Positions 1-9,864 are shown, counted from the stretch's first letter. The stretch: DNA of 64,000 nt from Rhynchopus sp. YZ270_cl-10 (GCA_964035575.1 OZ037888.1:248001-312000), one strand, 5' to 3'. Numbers and translations: made by a program. Notes: a model not told the origin generated them from the letters alone.

Positions 1-64
1 GGAACATGGGAGGGGGGATGTTCTTTGAGAGGTAGAGATGCGGGGAAAGGGGGAGGAGAGTGAA

Positions 65-200
65 ATGTTGATGGTGGCAACACACACCTCCATGGGACCC
101 AGGCACTGACACTCCCGTGGGCTGTCGAACCCCCCCAGTGTGGTTGAACAGAAAGACTGCAAGCAGACACACAGTTATTACCCCAGCCGATCCCGCAGCA
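65..200 (-). mobile_element. 5'-truncated LINE copy (3' tail)
   Basis: This stretch matches the 3' end of the full LINE at 50304-50430 over about 120 bases. Shared landmarks, read on the plus strand, are GTTGAT, GGACCCAGGCACTGACACTCC (one substitution and one missing base), the CGAACCCC box and TTATTACCCCAGCC. Read on the minus strand it also keeps a trace of the LINE's C-terminal coding sequence (WGNNCVSA against WGNDCIPA). It is a diverged, 5'-truncated retrocopy. Confidence 0.7.
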
Positions 201-221
201 GAGTGCCACGATCTTTTCTTC

Positions 222-275
222 TTTTTTGATAAATTGTTGGAGTGTAGTTTGCCTCAGTTGTGTTTTTTTTTAAAA
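222..275 (-). repeat. Short retroposon family D, copy 1
   Basis: The core is ATAAATTGTTGGAGT followed by GTAGTTTGCCTC on the plus strand. Copies occur at about 6765-6830 and 10296-10362. All three are in the same orientation and follow a T-rich tract. The family is unassigned; a SINE or the tail of another LINE is possible. Confidence 0.6.
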
Positions 276-335
276 GGTTATTAGTTAGTGCAGACTAGGG
301 TTTTGCCTACGTGTAGTTTCTTTTTTGTGCATCTT

Positions 336-392
336 TTTGAAAACCAAGAATTGTATTAGTGTAGACTCCTGAGGATGAGCCTATACTAAACC
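336..392 (-). repeat. Short retroposon family B, copy 1
   Basis: The plus-strand core is TTGTATTAGTGTAGAC then GAGGATGA and a short arm that pairs back to TAGTGTAG, here CTATACTA. Other copies lie at 4547-4600, 6575-6625, 8057-8107 and 19635-19690, all in one orientation. The family is unassigned. Confidence 0.65.
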
Positions 393-867
393 CCATCCAT
401 GCATCTATTCCCCCCCACACGACAACTAAATGCAAAAAAATTAATAAAAAAAAAAAACGAAATCGTGGCTTAAAAAGGTTCTCTTCTTATGGGGCGTGGG
501 TCATCGGTGACGCAGCACTACCAAAAGCATCGCTACTGTGTGTATTCGAGCCTGACGCGAAACGTGCGGGGTTGTGCGAGCTGGCGGCAGATGAGGTGCC
601 AACAGGCTTCACGTTGCGCATCTTGTCGAGGGCCATCAAGTATTCCGCAGAGATAGGTAGCGGCACGTTGCTGTTAAGAGATGTTGGTGGTGTTGCTTTT
701 ATTGAACAATGGTCATTCGTGCATCATCTTCCCCTCTTGTCGACTAATCACCAACCCACCCGATGGGCACCTCAGGTCTGTACTCAATATTTGTACAAAG
801 CGTGTTTTTTTCTATTCGATTGTCTACATTGCAGCCAGACCAAATCCCGAATTTCTCCCAACCCCCC
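393..867. other. Intergenic DNA without recognised gene
   Basis: Apart from an A-rich tract near 433-457, no gene or known element was recognised. It lies downstream of the kinase gene and may hold its 3' UTR. Confidence 0.5.
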
Positions 868-2622
868 TCAGTTACCCCCCCTGAGATCCCAACATTTATC
901 AGGTGATACAGAGAAAAGGGAAAAAAAAACTGTAGTTGTTGATGCAGACACACCCTCCGACTGACCCCACGTACGATGCCAATTCCATCCAGATGAAATT
1001 ACAAAAAAAAACCATAAACCATCCCAAGATACATTCTTGAAATGCTGCCCAGCATTGTCTCCTCCGGGACACACTGAGTCACCTTTAAACTCTCTCACCA
1101 AAAAGCCATACCTGGACCTGGACGAAAACAACGGCCGGTACTGCGTGAGCAGGTCACGCGGTGTGGGGCGTGCCTTAGGGTCTTTGTCCATCATTTTCCC
1201 GATGATGCCTACGAGGAGTGAGTCGCCTTCTCCTGCTTCTGCGAGACCTGGCACGGAGATGAGTGGGTCCTCCTCCACCCCCAGTTGGAAGGGGTCTTGC
1301 AGGGAGGCTCTGAGACCACGACGGAGACGTTCCTGCAGTGCGTTGGTGCAGTCGATCTTGATGTTCTGCTGTACTGCAGAACGGTTGATCCCTTTCTCGC
1401 GCAGGCTGAGCCATTGCGCGTCTCCCTTTGGAAGCTGCTGGCCTGTTGCGACTTCGTAGAGGGTTACCCCTAAGGCAAAGATGTCGGCTTCCACTAAGCA
1501 GGTCTTATCGTTGAGCATCTCTAGTGGGAGGTACCGAATGTCGCCCTCCTCCAAGCTCAGCCGCATGTCACCAAGCGAAACAAACGAATCCATCGAGGTG
1601 TTGGTCGTTCTCTCCCTGCTCCGTTGCAGCCCTGCGGCGAAGGGTTTGCTGAGCTTCCCATTCTCCTCCTCTTTCAAGAAGTGCGCATGGCCGAAATCAC
1701 CCAATTTATATTTCCCATCCCCTCCGATAAAGATGTTACCAGGTTTCAGGTCCAAATGCGCTACCTGAACTTCAACGTGCAAATGGTACAACGCGAGGGT
1801 CATCTGCAGAAGCAGAGACACCACTGCAGACTCAAGCCATTTGATGCCTTGGGTTTGGAAGTGAGAGATACGCTCTGCAAGCGTCCCGCCTGGACAGTAC
1901 TCGCATTGTAGGTATAGCCTTTTCTCCTCTACCCAGCAGCTGAAATACCGCACAACATACGAAGAACAGCACCGTGCCAGCACCTTCCCTTCGTCAATTC
2001 TCCGGGTCAACTCACGGTTCGATCGGATAACGGTATCAAGAATTTTGATTGCATATGGCATTTGGTCAAGCGTATTCTGTGCCAACACAACATGCCCAAA
2101 ATTCCCCCTCCCCAAATCACCAATAGTCCGAAACTGCGACGTAAACCAACCATTCGGGAAGTACGACTGCGTCCCGAGCGACGCGCTAGGAGAAGGGAAG
2201 GTGTCCACAGAGCGGAAGGCGATGAGGTTGAGGGGGGACCCATCTGGGGTGCCGTCCGAGATGCAGAGGGGGGTCGACATGCGGTTGGGGGCGGATAGGC
2301 TGGTGGAGCGGCGGGTACGGTGGTCCCTGTGGTCACGTGGCGGAGAAGATGTGGTTCGCGTCCGTTGCGAGGACGCTGTCTGCTTTCCTCCTCCCCCATG
2401 CACCCTCCGTCTCTCACTCGTCGGCAAATCAGGAGAATCACTCCGTGTCGGCGGCATCACCTCCGGAGGCCCCACCTGCTCCATGCTGTAGTCCCGCCTC
2501 ACACACCACGTCCGCTTCTTCGGCGTCGCAGGCGCAACCCTCAACACACTAGGACACGCCAAATCCTCCAACTCAGGCACCCTCACGCTTGACCGTGGGG
2601 TCATAGGAGGGGTGCGCTCCAT
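868..2622 (-). CDS. Wee1-like protein kinase
   Basis: Eukaryotic protein kinase, 584 codons as an open frame. Wee1-family kinases phosphorylate cyclin-dependent kinase and delay entry into mitosis. What is seen: a Ser/Pro-rich N-terminal region of about 160 residues; a glycine loop GRGNFGHV near residue 165; the VAIK-type lysine in YAIKILD; the catalytic loop HLDLKPGNIF near 289; a GDFG magnesium motif near 307; and GDIRYLPLEML near 360. The HLDLKPGN and GDxRYLxxExL signatures favour Wee1/Myt1 over other kinases. The start is the ATG at 2622 (MERTPP). The last 45 or so residues overlap a family C repeat (925-1010) and are probably not native; a donor-like GTATCT follows the AAGAAT near 1035, so the true C-terminus may be spliced away. 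The kinase assignment is certain; the Wee1 subfamily is likely. Confidence 0.85.
   Translation of the reverse strand: MERTPPMTPRSSVRVPELEDLACPSVLRVAPATPKKRTWCVRRDYSMEQVGPPEVMPPTRSDSPDLPTSERRRVHGGGGKQTASSQRTRTTSSPPRDHRDHRTRRSTSLSAPNRMSTPLCISDGTPDGSPLNLIAFRSVDTFPSPSASLGTQSYFPNGWFTSQFRTIGDLGRGNFGHVVLAQNTLDQMPYAIKILDTVIRSNRELTRRIDEGKVLARCCSSYVVRYFSCWVEEKRLYLQCEYCPGGTLAERISHFQTQGIKWLESAVVSLLLQMTLALYHLHVEVQVAHLDLKPGNIFIGGDGKYKLGDFGHAHFLKEEENGKLSKPFAAGLQRSRERTTNTSMDSFVSLGDMRLSLEEGDIRYLPLEMLNDKTCLVEADIFALGVTLYEVATGQQLPKGDAQWLSLREKGINRSAVQQNIKIDCTNALQERLRRGLRASLQDPFQLGVEEDPLISVPGLAEAGEGDSLLVGIIGKMMDKDPKARPTPRDLLTQYRPLFSSRSRYGFLVREFKGDSVCPGGDNAGQHFKNVSWDGLWFFFVISSGWNWHRTWGQSEGVSASTTTVFFSLFSVSPDKCWDLRGGN
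925..1010 (-). repeat. Short retroposon family C, copy 1
   Basis: The plus-strand core is GTTGTTGATGCA(G)ACAC followed by CGACTGACCC and CATCC(A/G)GATGAAA. It matches copies at 11620-11720 and 22068-22160, all in one orientation. This copy lies inside the 3' end of the Wee1-like reading frame. Confidence 0.65.
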
Positions 2623-2747
2623 TGAAAAAGAAATGGGGGGGAGAGGGGAAGAGGGGTGGGGGAGGAGGAGGAGGAGGAAGGCCCTCCCGGTGGTGTTCCC
2701 CCCCCTTCTGTTGTGGGTTGGGTTAAAAAAATAGTATTTAATTACTA

Positions 2748-2888
2748 TGCAATTATTTCACCATAATTGCTACGAGGAGGTGTTTTTTTCACGAGTGGTT
2801 AATTGCACGAGCGCAGCGAGTGCAATTAACAAAACGAGTGAAAAATACACCTCCGAGTGCAATTTTCTGTGAAATAATTGCATGGAAT
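2748..2888. mobile_element. Imperfect palindrome (miniature fold-back element)
   Basis: The arms TGCAATTATTTCAC (left) and GTGAAATAATTGCA (right) are inverted, with further pairing through GGAGGTGT and ACACCTCC. The centre is TTAATTGCAC-GAGCGCAGCGAG-TGCAATTAA. The central 15-mer ACGAGCGCAGCGAGT recurs in two other hairpins at 28.1 kb. No transposase is encoded; this is a non-autonomous element. Confidence 0.7.
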
Positions 2889-3003
2889 TTGATATTTAAT
2901 TGCCGTAAAATTATTTCCGAAAGCCAAAATCCGTTTTCGGCAGCCTGTGCTGTCACGGTGCGCTGGTCAGAGGTCTGACCAGGTCACCTGGTCACATTTA
3001 CCC

Positions 3004-3100
3004 AGGTACGTACCCAGTCACCCAGGTACACAGGTACACAGGTACACAGGTACACAGGTACACAGGTACACAGGTACACAGGTACACAGGTACACAGGTA
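3004..3100. repeat. 8-bp minisatellite (AGGTACAC)n
   Basis: About ten consecutive copies of AGGTACAC. The array lies inside the TTAA-flanked element. Confidence 0.9.
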
Positions 3101-3586
3101 AGTCGTGACAGGGCAACCACAGCCAACCCGCCAGTCACTGAGAAGTGACCAGACAGTCCACTTGACAAACACAAAAGTGTCCAGTCACGTGGGGCATTCA
3201 TGCACTGAGGAGATAAATGATCCAACAATTTACAAGAAAGCATTACTTAACCTACTGCTGGAAGTTGCCAGGTCGTAGTAACACACAAAGTGTGCCTCCG
3301 TTCGGGAATACCGGATATTCTAGAGACCAAAAAGGCCTCTTCCGCTGGTCAAGGTATAACCGAGTGAACGGCCCAAGACCCCCGTGGAGAAGTTAAATGT
3401 TGTAATGCTATCAAGTACAAACTGCGACCACTGTCTTACCCTCCTCAATGCATGGTGGAAGATGTCTTTGACAACAAACCGAGCTCTGATTATCAATCGT
3501 TAGACTCAGAGGAATGCCTGCGGTACAGGTATCAAACCCGGGGTGTTCACAAAAGAAAAAAAGAAAAAAAATCGCGATTTTTTTTT

Positions 3587-3675
3587 TAGCCGGGTTTCCC
3601 ACACAAAAAATAATTACCGTGTAATTATTTCCTATAATTACACGGTAATTATTTTTTGTGTGGGAAACCCGGCTA
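3587..3675. mobile_element. Near-perfect 89-bp palindrome
   Basis: Two arms of about 41 bp, beginning TAGCCGGGTTTCCCACAC, are separated by a short TTCCTA-like loop and appear identical. Such perfection implies a recent origin. The inner part, CCGTGTAATTATTTCC, resembles the terminal repeat of the surrounding element, so it may be a nested derivative. Confidence 0.85.
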
Positions 3676-3777
3676 AAATACCTCCACTGCAATTATTTCC
3701 AGACGTCAATTATGGCATTCTTAAAACTCCGCTCCTAGAAGGATTTTGGCTTGAGGAAATAATTTTACGGCTATTAA

Positions 3778-4546
3778 TGTGGGTTTTTTTCTTCCGGATC
3801 GCTGAAGGTGTATTAAGGAATATCGGAGAAGGCGTCGAATGGGTACGAAAGAACCTGGCTTCCACACACCTCCGGATTTGGTATCAGCTTGCGTGTTCAG
3901 AATCGGAGTGCGACCACCGTACACACGCTGCCGCCGACACCACCGCAAATCCGAGGACGACGGTAGTTGACGCACTAAAACGCAGCTCAGTCAGTAAGAA
4001 ATACTAAATAAGCGCTTATTGTTGGTTATCCATGCAAAGTAACACAAGAAAAAAAAACAGCACCAAGGCTTGGGAGTGGGGCGCAATATTTTTTTTTCAG
4101 CCTTGTTGTATCAGCGAGGAAGAGGAAGGCGGAGGGTTTTGTATTGATGCGGGAGGAGGGGGGGGAGTTCCCATCAACTGGGATGGTGCTTCGCAAAACA
4201 ATACAAGGGGGGGGTTTTGGGGAAGTCACCGTTCCCCTGGCTATTTTTTTTAAAAATATAAATTGGGGATTTGGTTTTGGTAGTAATTGGGTGAGCAATT
4301 CTTTGTCTTTAAAAAAAACCCCTTTAGTTTTTCCCCCTTTACACAGCATTTTTTTTTTGTATTTTTTCACGCCGTTTCTCTGCTGTGTATACCATATTCA
4401 CACAACCATCTTTGGTGTCCCTTGTCCGGTACACCCTTTTTTAAAAAGAAAGACACAAATAGTCCCCCCCTCCTCCTCCTCCTCCTCCTCTCTTTGCTAC
4501 GATACATCGGGGGGGGGTTTTTTTCCACGTGGTAGTAGTTCTGTTC
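3778..4546. other. Intergenic DNA, no gene recognised
   Basis: Rich in homopolymers (runs of A, T and G), with a CTCCTC microsatellite near 4468-4490. The small open frames look like chance products of low-complexity sequence. Confidence 0.5.
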
Positions 4547-4600
4547 TTTTTGAAAACTTGGTTGTATTAGTGTAGACACCCGAGGATGAACTCCACTGTA
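4547..4600 (-). repeat. Short retroposon family B, copy 2
   Basis: TTGTATTAGTGTAGACACC then CGAGGATGAACTCCACT. Nearly identical to the copy at 8057 and preceded by a T-rich tract ending TTTTTGAAAAC. Confidence 0.7.
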
Positions 4601-4922
4601 CTAGTTCTTTTTTTTTACAGTAGCGGTAAATAACATTGGGGAAAAAGTCCTCATGAGCATTCCAAAAATCCGAAAAACCCACCTTTTTTAGTTATTGACC
4701 CTCCATAAAAAAAATTATTATTCAGACAAAAAAAAACACAAAATTGAATATTTCCCCCTTCACCCCCAAAAAAATTACGATCGGTCAAGCATATTATTTC
4801 ATCAAACAACGACACTCGAACTCAAGGGGGGGGTTGAAAAAAAAAAGGCACCTCTCTTGCTTCCGAATAATATTCCCCAAGCCCTGTACAAAAAATAAAA
4901 TAAAATAAAATCGCCATTTTAT

Positions 4923-5204
4923 TTAGTGGTGGTGACCTCCGCCGAGTGCAGGGTTGTCCTCAAGCTTTGTAAGGTATCCGTACTTCTTGTCGGGCCAGAA
5001 GAAGAATCTGTGGACTCCAACTCCGCCTAACTGCACCACTGCAAACATCGCCGCGTACGAAGCGAAGGCAACTTTGTTGTACCTATTCAAGTAGTGCATG
5101 CAGTGGGACATGGCCTCACCTCCGATCCACATGCCTCCAGCCCGTTTGGCAGCAGGCAGGTCGTACACGCATGGGCACGTCTGGTGTCCTCCTCCTCCTC
5201 CCAT
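4923..5204 (-). CDS. Small single-span membrane protein, function unknown
   Basis: A 93-residue protein with glycine-rich start MGGGGG and a glycine-histidine tail ending GGGHHH. One hydrophobic stretch (about residues 45-64, KVAFASYAAMFAVVQLGGVG) is followed by an aromatic, basic segment HRFFFWPDKKYGYL. The size, single span and WPDKKYGY-like matrix tail resemble small accessory subunits of mitochondrial respiratory complexes, but no family was recognised. The ATG at 5204 follows an unbiased CA-rich leader. A, T and G runs surround the gene while the frame itself has normal codon use, which supports it being real. The upstream flank (5295-5442) is an rRNA fragment. Confidence 0.65.
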   Translation of the reverse strand: MGGGGGHQTCPCVYDLPAAKRAGGMWIGGEAMSHCMHYLNRYNKVAFASYAAMFAVVQLGGVGVHRFFFWPDKKYGYLTKLEDNPALGGGHHH

Positions 5205-5294
5205 CGTTTGATCTGTTGTGTTGTGTGAGAGGGTAGCTCTGTGTTGTTGTGTTGATAATTTTTTTGGTAGGTAAAGTTGTTAAGGCCCCCCCCC

Positions 5295-5359
5295 TTAGTT
5301 TCACGTTCCCTGTTAGTGGGTGAACAATCCAACCCTTAGACAATTCTGCTTGTCTAGGC

Positions 5360-5391
<32 letters not shown>

Positions 5392-5442
5392 AATCGCTAT
5401 GAACGCTTGGCTGCCACAAGCCAGTTATCCCTGTGGTAATTT
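5295..5442 (-). pseudogene. Large-subunit (28S) rRNA fragment
   Basis: On the minus strand this reads TTACCACAGGGATAACTGG, then CAAGCGTTCATAGCG, TTTTTGATCCTTCGATGTCG, GGATTGTTCACCCACTAA and GGGAACGTGA. These are conserved segments of the 3' part of eukaryotic cytosolic LSU rRNA (late domain V into VI), in correct order. About 148 bases survive; homology stops abruptly at A-rich sequence on one side and a G run on the other. A variable hairpin (CTAGACAAGCAGAATTGTCTAAG) remains self-complementary, so the sequence may be close to the host's own rRNA. It is probably a dispersed rRNA pseudogene; a functional fragmented rRNA piece is less likely. Confidence 0.85.
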
Positions 5443-6234
5443 TTTTTTTTGTTCTGTCCCCGTTGGGAAAGGGTTGTTGGACTAAAAGTTTTGTCCGAAG
5501 CCTTTTGTTTGGAAGGAAAGGAGGGAAAATAGATGGGTTTTTTTTGTTTTTTTTTTGCTTTTTTTGATGTTTTTTTTGTGTTTTTTTGTTTTTGTTGTTT
5601 TTTTTTTTGTTGTTTTTTTGTTTTTTGTTTTTTTGTGTGTTTTTTTTGTTGTTTTTTGTTTTTGTTTTTTGTTTTGGATATATAAAAGAGTTGTTCTTTC
5701 GTTTTGTTTTTGCAATTTTTCTTTTTTGTTTTTTTTCTTTTTTTTTTTTTTTGTTGGTTCACTCTCTCTCCACTCTTATTTCCCAGAGAAAAATATAAAA
5801 ATAAAACTTGAAAGACGAATGTACCTACACACACGCATCCCAGGAAAAAAATAACGAAGCCCCCCCAAAAAAAAAAATTTCTTTCTTGACCAGCCTAACC
5901 AAACTATTTTACGCATAAAAAATAAAGAGAATTATGATGGTTGTGGCCTCATGGGCTACACAAACACTCATCTTTTGGGAAGAAATGAAGAGAAAAAAGC
6001 CAAAAGAAAAACTATGATGAAGAACATGTCTCACTGGCTCAATTTGCATTCTTTATGGGTGGGTGCAACACCCTCCCTTTCAGCTATGCTGTAAAATCTG
6101 TGATGGCGTGTGGCGTGGAGAACACAGCTCTGAGCGCAAAAAGAAGAGAAAAAAAAAATCTACAGAGGGGGAAACAAAATGTTCTCTGGAGAGCAAGAAA
6201 AACTGGGCTACCTATGAGATTTCACACAAAAAAA
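5443..6234. other. Low-complexity T/G-rich region and flank
   Basis: From about 5520 to 5760 the plus strand is almost only T and G (long runs such as TTTTTTTTGTTTTTTTT). No gene was recognised. Confidence 0.7.
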
Positions 6235-6282
6235 AATGTGAAGTTGATAGTGCAAACGCCTCTGGGACGCAGGCGCTAAAAA
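6235..6282 (-). repeat. LINE 3'-tail copy
   Basis: AAGTTGATAGTGCAAACGCC then TCTGGGACGCAGGC, identical for most of its length to the LINE's own 3' end at 50309-50340. It is flanked by purine tracts. Confidence 0.75.
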
Positions 6283-6300
6283 AAAGAAAAGAAAAGAAAC

Positions 6301-6329
<29 letters not shown>

Positions 6330-6332
<3 letters not shown>

Positions 6333-6396
6333 TTATTAGTGCTCCGGGGAGGGTCGATATTGACAGGTCGCTGACCGATTTCCGTAAGCACCAACT
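6330..6396. repeat. Structured repeat family F, copy 1
   Basis: AGTGCTCCGGGGAGGGTCGA then TATTGACAGGTCGCTGACCG and CCGTAAGCACC. The ends pair (GTGCT with AGCAC, CGG with CCG). It matches 18056-18125. It may be a small structured RNA or a retroposon. Confidence 0.6.
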
Positions 6397-6574
6397 GTGT
6401 GTGTTTTTTTTTTTTTTTTTTTGATGAACTCTGGTGGTTTTAACGTCCATCAGGGTACATAACGCAGTCACCATTGTGCTACCTAAAATTTGCGCATTCC
6501 ATCTTGATGGATACTTAGCAGCAGAATACAGAAATGCAGCTGCACTTTTGATAAAAAAATTTTTTTAAAAAAAA

Positions 6575-6625
6575 AACCCTGGTTGTATTAGTGCTAGACA
6601 CCCGAGGAGGAGTTCCACTCTAAGG
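6575..6625 (-). repeat. Short retroposon family B, copy 3
   Basis: GGTTGTATTAGTGCTAGACA then CCCGAGGAGGAGTTCCACT. A slightly diverged copy. Confidence 0.6.
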
Positions 6626-6764
6626 ATTTGAATGCTATACATCCAAATAACAGTAACACCACTCTATCCCAACCCCCAAACAGTTCAAAGAAAAATGGGG
6701 GGGGGGCAAAACACTTTGCCACATGCTTTATCCTCACTAATAAACTATGGTGTCGTTTTCTTTT

Positions 6765-6830
6765 TCTGACAAATTGTTGGAGTAGCGCAGTTGCCTCGGG
6801 TTGTGTTGCTACAGTTGTATGCAATCTTCC
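6765..6830 (-). repeat. Short retroposon family D, copy 2
   Basis: ACAAATTGTTGGAGTAGCGC then AGTTGCCTCGGGTTGTGTTG. It follows a TTTTC-rich tract. Confidence 0.65.
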
Positions 6831-8056
6831 TTCCGGGGGGGAACAACTGACAACAACAAACAGAAATAATATCAACACACCCTCAAACGATAAAAAACGC
6901 AACTCCCAACCCTGATCTCTACTCGGCATACACGATGGTGAAATAAATGGCCTTTACGTTGTGGTGTCGCTTTGTGGCTTTAACGTTACGACATCGCCAA
7001 CGGTGAATCCAGCAAAACCACGTAAATAACCATTCATTTCACCGTCAATGCTGCCACCAAAACTCTATGGGTTTCATCAAACCCCGGTCTTTGCCTTCAA
7101 TATTATTATTTTTTGGAACACACACAGAATTTTTCCCCCAGCCTGATCTGGGAGGGGGAGTGGGGAGTGGGGGAAAGAAGGGAGTGAGAATGATTGTGTT
7201 TTTTTTTTTTTTTTTGAAAAAAAAAAAAAAAACTGGAGGGGGAAAACCTTTGGGGAGGGAAGATAATGAAAGAAAAGAATCACCAAAACCAACGAAATTC
7301 ACACAAAAAATAAACAGAAAAGAGAAAATATTTGAAGAAAAAAAAAAAGAAGAAGAGTGACAAAAATATGGGTTCTTTTTTTTAGGGAAGTGGAGAGAAG
7401 AAGGATTCAAGAATAATAAAGGGATTGAGAAAACGGGGGGTTTATTTTGAAAATAAAAGTAGAAATTTAATTCTAAAAAAAACCAGACTATGTCAACGGG
7501 GAAGAAAGGGGGGGAACATCGTATCATAGAGAACCAGCAGACTTCTCTCTCTTTTTGTTTTTTTTGTTTTATTTTTTCTCACCCAAAAAAAAAAAAAACC
7601 AACAGCCATACAAAGGAAAGGGGCATTTTTTTGAACACGAATGCACCTTTTGTGCAACACATTCAGAGGGGCCCACCTAAAAAAAGTTCTGTTGATCAAC
7701 ATGAGCTGTCTTCTGTTGAGTGGTAGACAATTTTTTTACCACATGGAACACCCCACTCCCACCCTCAATAAGACACAGCCCAAACCCCAACAAAAAAAAA
7801 TACCCCCCCACCCAGAGAAATGAATGTATACAGCCAAATATTCGGCATTGTGTGTTGGATGTAACACTATTTTAAACAAACTCTTTTCTTTCTTTTCATT
7901 TTTTTTTTTTTTTGTCCTTTTTTTTGGGGGGGGTAATAGCTTACTGTAAGGTTGAGACTATCACGACAGAGAAGAGAGTAAAAAAAAAAAACACCCTCAT
8001 ACACTTTGTCGTCATACTGTTCTTGGTGCTCACGAACCCTTTCCAGTATTTTTTAT
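6831..8056. other. Intergenic DNA, repeats and homopolymers only
   Basis: No coding potential was recognised on either strand. Poly-A, poly-T and poly-G tracts are frequent (for example 7200-7232). Confidence 0.5.
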
Positions 8057-8107
8057 TTTGAAAACTTGGTTGTATTAGTGTAGACACCCAAGGATGAACT
8101 CCACTAT
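8057..8107 (-). repeat. Short retroposon family B, copy 4
   Basis: GAAAACTTGGTTGTATTAGT then GTAGACACCCAAGGATGAAC and TCCACT. Confidence 0.7.
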
Positions 8108-8499
8108 TATTATTTTATTTATTTTTTTCGCAACATAGTTCGGTGCAGGCTATTATTCATGCAACTTATCTATGTATATTTTGTTTTGAAATTAAAAAGA
8201 AAGTGGTGGTTGTAGCGCACCCCTCGCCACCCCTTGGATGTAGGAGGCGGGGGTGAGTAACCCCCATCAGTGACAGTGTCAATACAAAAAAAAAGAATTA
8301 GAAACAATTCTTTATAAAATAAAACAATAAAAGCTGGAGGGGGGTGGGTCCAAATCTGCCCTCTGGGATAAAGAAAAAACCCCCTCTCTCTCCCCTAGCG
8401 TGTCACAAAGGCTCTCTGTGCACAATAATTTGAGGGGTTCGAAAAAAAAATTTCTGTTTTGAACTTGAGGTGAGTAAGAGGCCCTCCCCACTTTTGCTA

Positions 8500-8650
8500 C
8501 TCTCCCCCAGCAAAACAAAGTTAACTTGAAATCCAACAATCCTCTCGTGAAACAGTGCACCCTTGGTATATGCCCGGTGCACCGGGGTGGACTCCCCCAA
8601 CCATGCAGTCCTGCAATCCATTTCGAGGTTAACAATCTGATCATCTACTA
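8500..8650 (-). repeat. Dispersed repeat family E, copy 1
   Basis: Shares with 44165-44275 the plus-strand landmarks CTCTCGTGA.ACAGTG, ACC(C/T)TTGGT, ACCATGCA(G/A)TCCT and ATCCATTTCG. A third copy is at 36975-37060. On the minus strand the copies look like relics of one coding sequence (CR.AW motif), but the element type is unknown. Confidence 0.55.
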
Positions 8651-9453
8651 TAAAAACGCAAAATCGGCCAAAAGCACTTTTTTTTTTTCTCCAAAGAAAA
8701 ATTTGATATAGATAGCCATGCGCCAAGCATGATAAAGGACCTAAGGGTGCCATTCTGATGAATTTTTTTTTCAAAAAAAAAAAAAATCTTGAAAAAAAAA
8801 TCATGCCACAACTGTGCACACAAAACATCTACCGTGACAGGGAGGGGAGGGGGAAAAAAAAACAAAAAAAATTCTGTTTGAGCAGAGCGCGTTTGACGGA
8901 ATGGGGGAGAGTTTCCAGATGGCACAAAAAAAATAAATGTGCACCGTCACTATAGTGGTGTGGGTGGTGGGGGCCCACTGGAGGGGAGAAGGGAATTGGT
9001 CTCTGGCACTGTGAAGACCGGTAGTAAAGATAGCAGGAGGCTTCCACAACACACCCTCCTATTTGGAATGCAATGTGAATATAAAGTGATAAAATATGGG
9101 GTTTGAGATGATCTTCGGCCTTAGCTTTTTGATCACCTTTACTGGGAAACAGTCATTTGCGACTTGTTATAACAAAAAAACAAAAACAAAAAAAAACCAT
9201 AGTTCTCTATGCGTGGATGTGCTGTTGCCTGGCAAATGTGTAGTAAGATGTGTGTGTGTGTTGGGGACGAATATTACACAGTTCTTTCACATTTGAAATA
9301 AAGAGCTTTTGAGCTTTTTCCAAAAAGAAAAAAGAAAAGAAAAAAGAAAAAAGAGTGAGAGAATGGGGGGTGGGGGGAAAAAAAAAATCACTGGGGTTGA
9401 AATGCTCCCAAAATAAATTCTTGTTAATATCGATTTGTCCACATGGGTTATTT
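8651..9453. other. Intergenic DNA, no gene recognised
   Basis: Homopolymer-rich; no recognised feature. Confidence 0.45.
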
Positions 9454-9571
9454 TTACTGCGTTGGGGGCACGCTCGGGCGGTACCGCCTGGCTTGTTTCC
9501 ACGTCAATAAAGTGAGAACGTTGAAAAGCGCAAAAACTACATCGCCAAGGACAGCTGCATCCACCGGTGTC
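9454..9571 (-). CDS. Possible last exon of an unidentified membrane protein
   Basis: Read on the minus strand after the acceptor-like TCTCCAG, one frame encodes about 38 residues ending in TAA: a hydrophobic segment DVVFALFNVLTLLTW followed by the basic stretch KQARRYRP. This pattern is unlike the low-complexity DNA around it and resembles a C-terminal membrane span with a cytosolic tail. No convincing upstream exon was found, so the gene model is incomplete. It could be a gene relic. Confidence 0.3.
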
Positions 9572-9864
9572 CTGGAGATGCAATTTACACTTTTTTTTCA
9601 ATTTCTCGTGGACTCTGGGGGTTTTTTTTCTGGGGGTTGAAGCCCTAATAAAGCGTGCATTGCTCTGAAAGAGAACGAAAGAAGAAGAGAAAGAGAGAAA
9701 GAAAAAAAAAGGTTTTGGGCAAAAAGGTGACCACCAAAAAAGCAGAACGACAACGCGCTGAGTCACCGGGAAATTTTATTCTTATTTTTGAGGGGCTGCG
9801 CATCTTTCCATGATAAACAGAATCCCCTCCCTCGCAATAGATTGAACTATCAGAAAAAAAAATG

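Larger units (their letters stand above)
2896..3777. mobile_element. Candidate TTAA-flanked inverted-repeat element
   Basis: TTAA at 2896-2899 is followed by TTGCCGTAAAATTATTTCC. The inverted match GGAAATAATTTTACGGCTA precedes TTAA at 3774-3777, and the arms go on matching as AAGCCAAAATCC. TTAA target duplication is typical of piggyBac elements, but the termini do not look like known piggyBac ends. The interior holds the 8-bp minisatellite and a near-perfect 89-bp palindrome. No transposase frame was seen. Confidence 0.55.

Noticed and set aside
3004-3100. CRISPR-like array
   Set aside because: Units are 8 bp with no spacers in a eukaryotic context.
2998-3243. Frame encoding repeated LCTCVPVY
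   Set aside because: Translation of the 8-bp minisatellite.
5482-5854. Open frames rich in Lys/Thr/Gln (minus) or Phe/Val/Leu (plus)
   Set aside because: Products of T/G low-complexity sequence with no codon structure.
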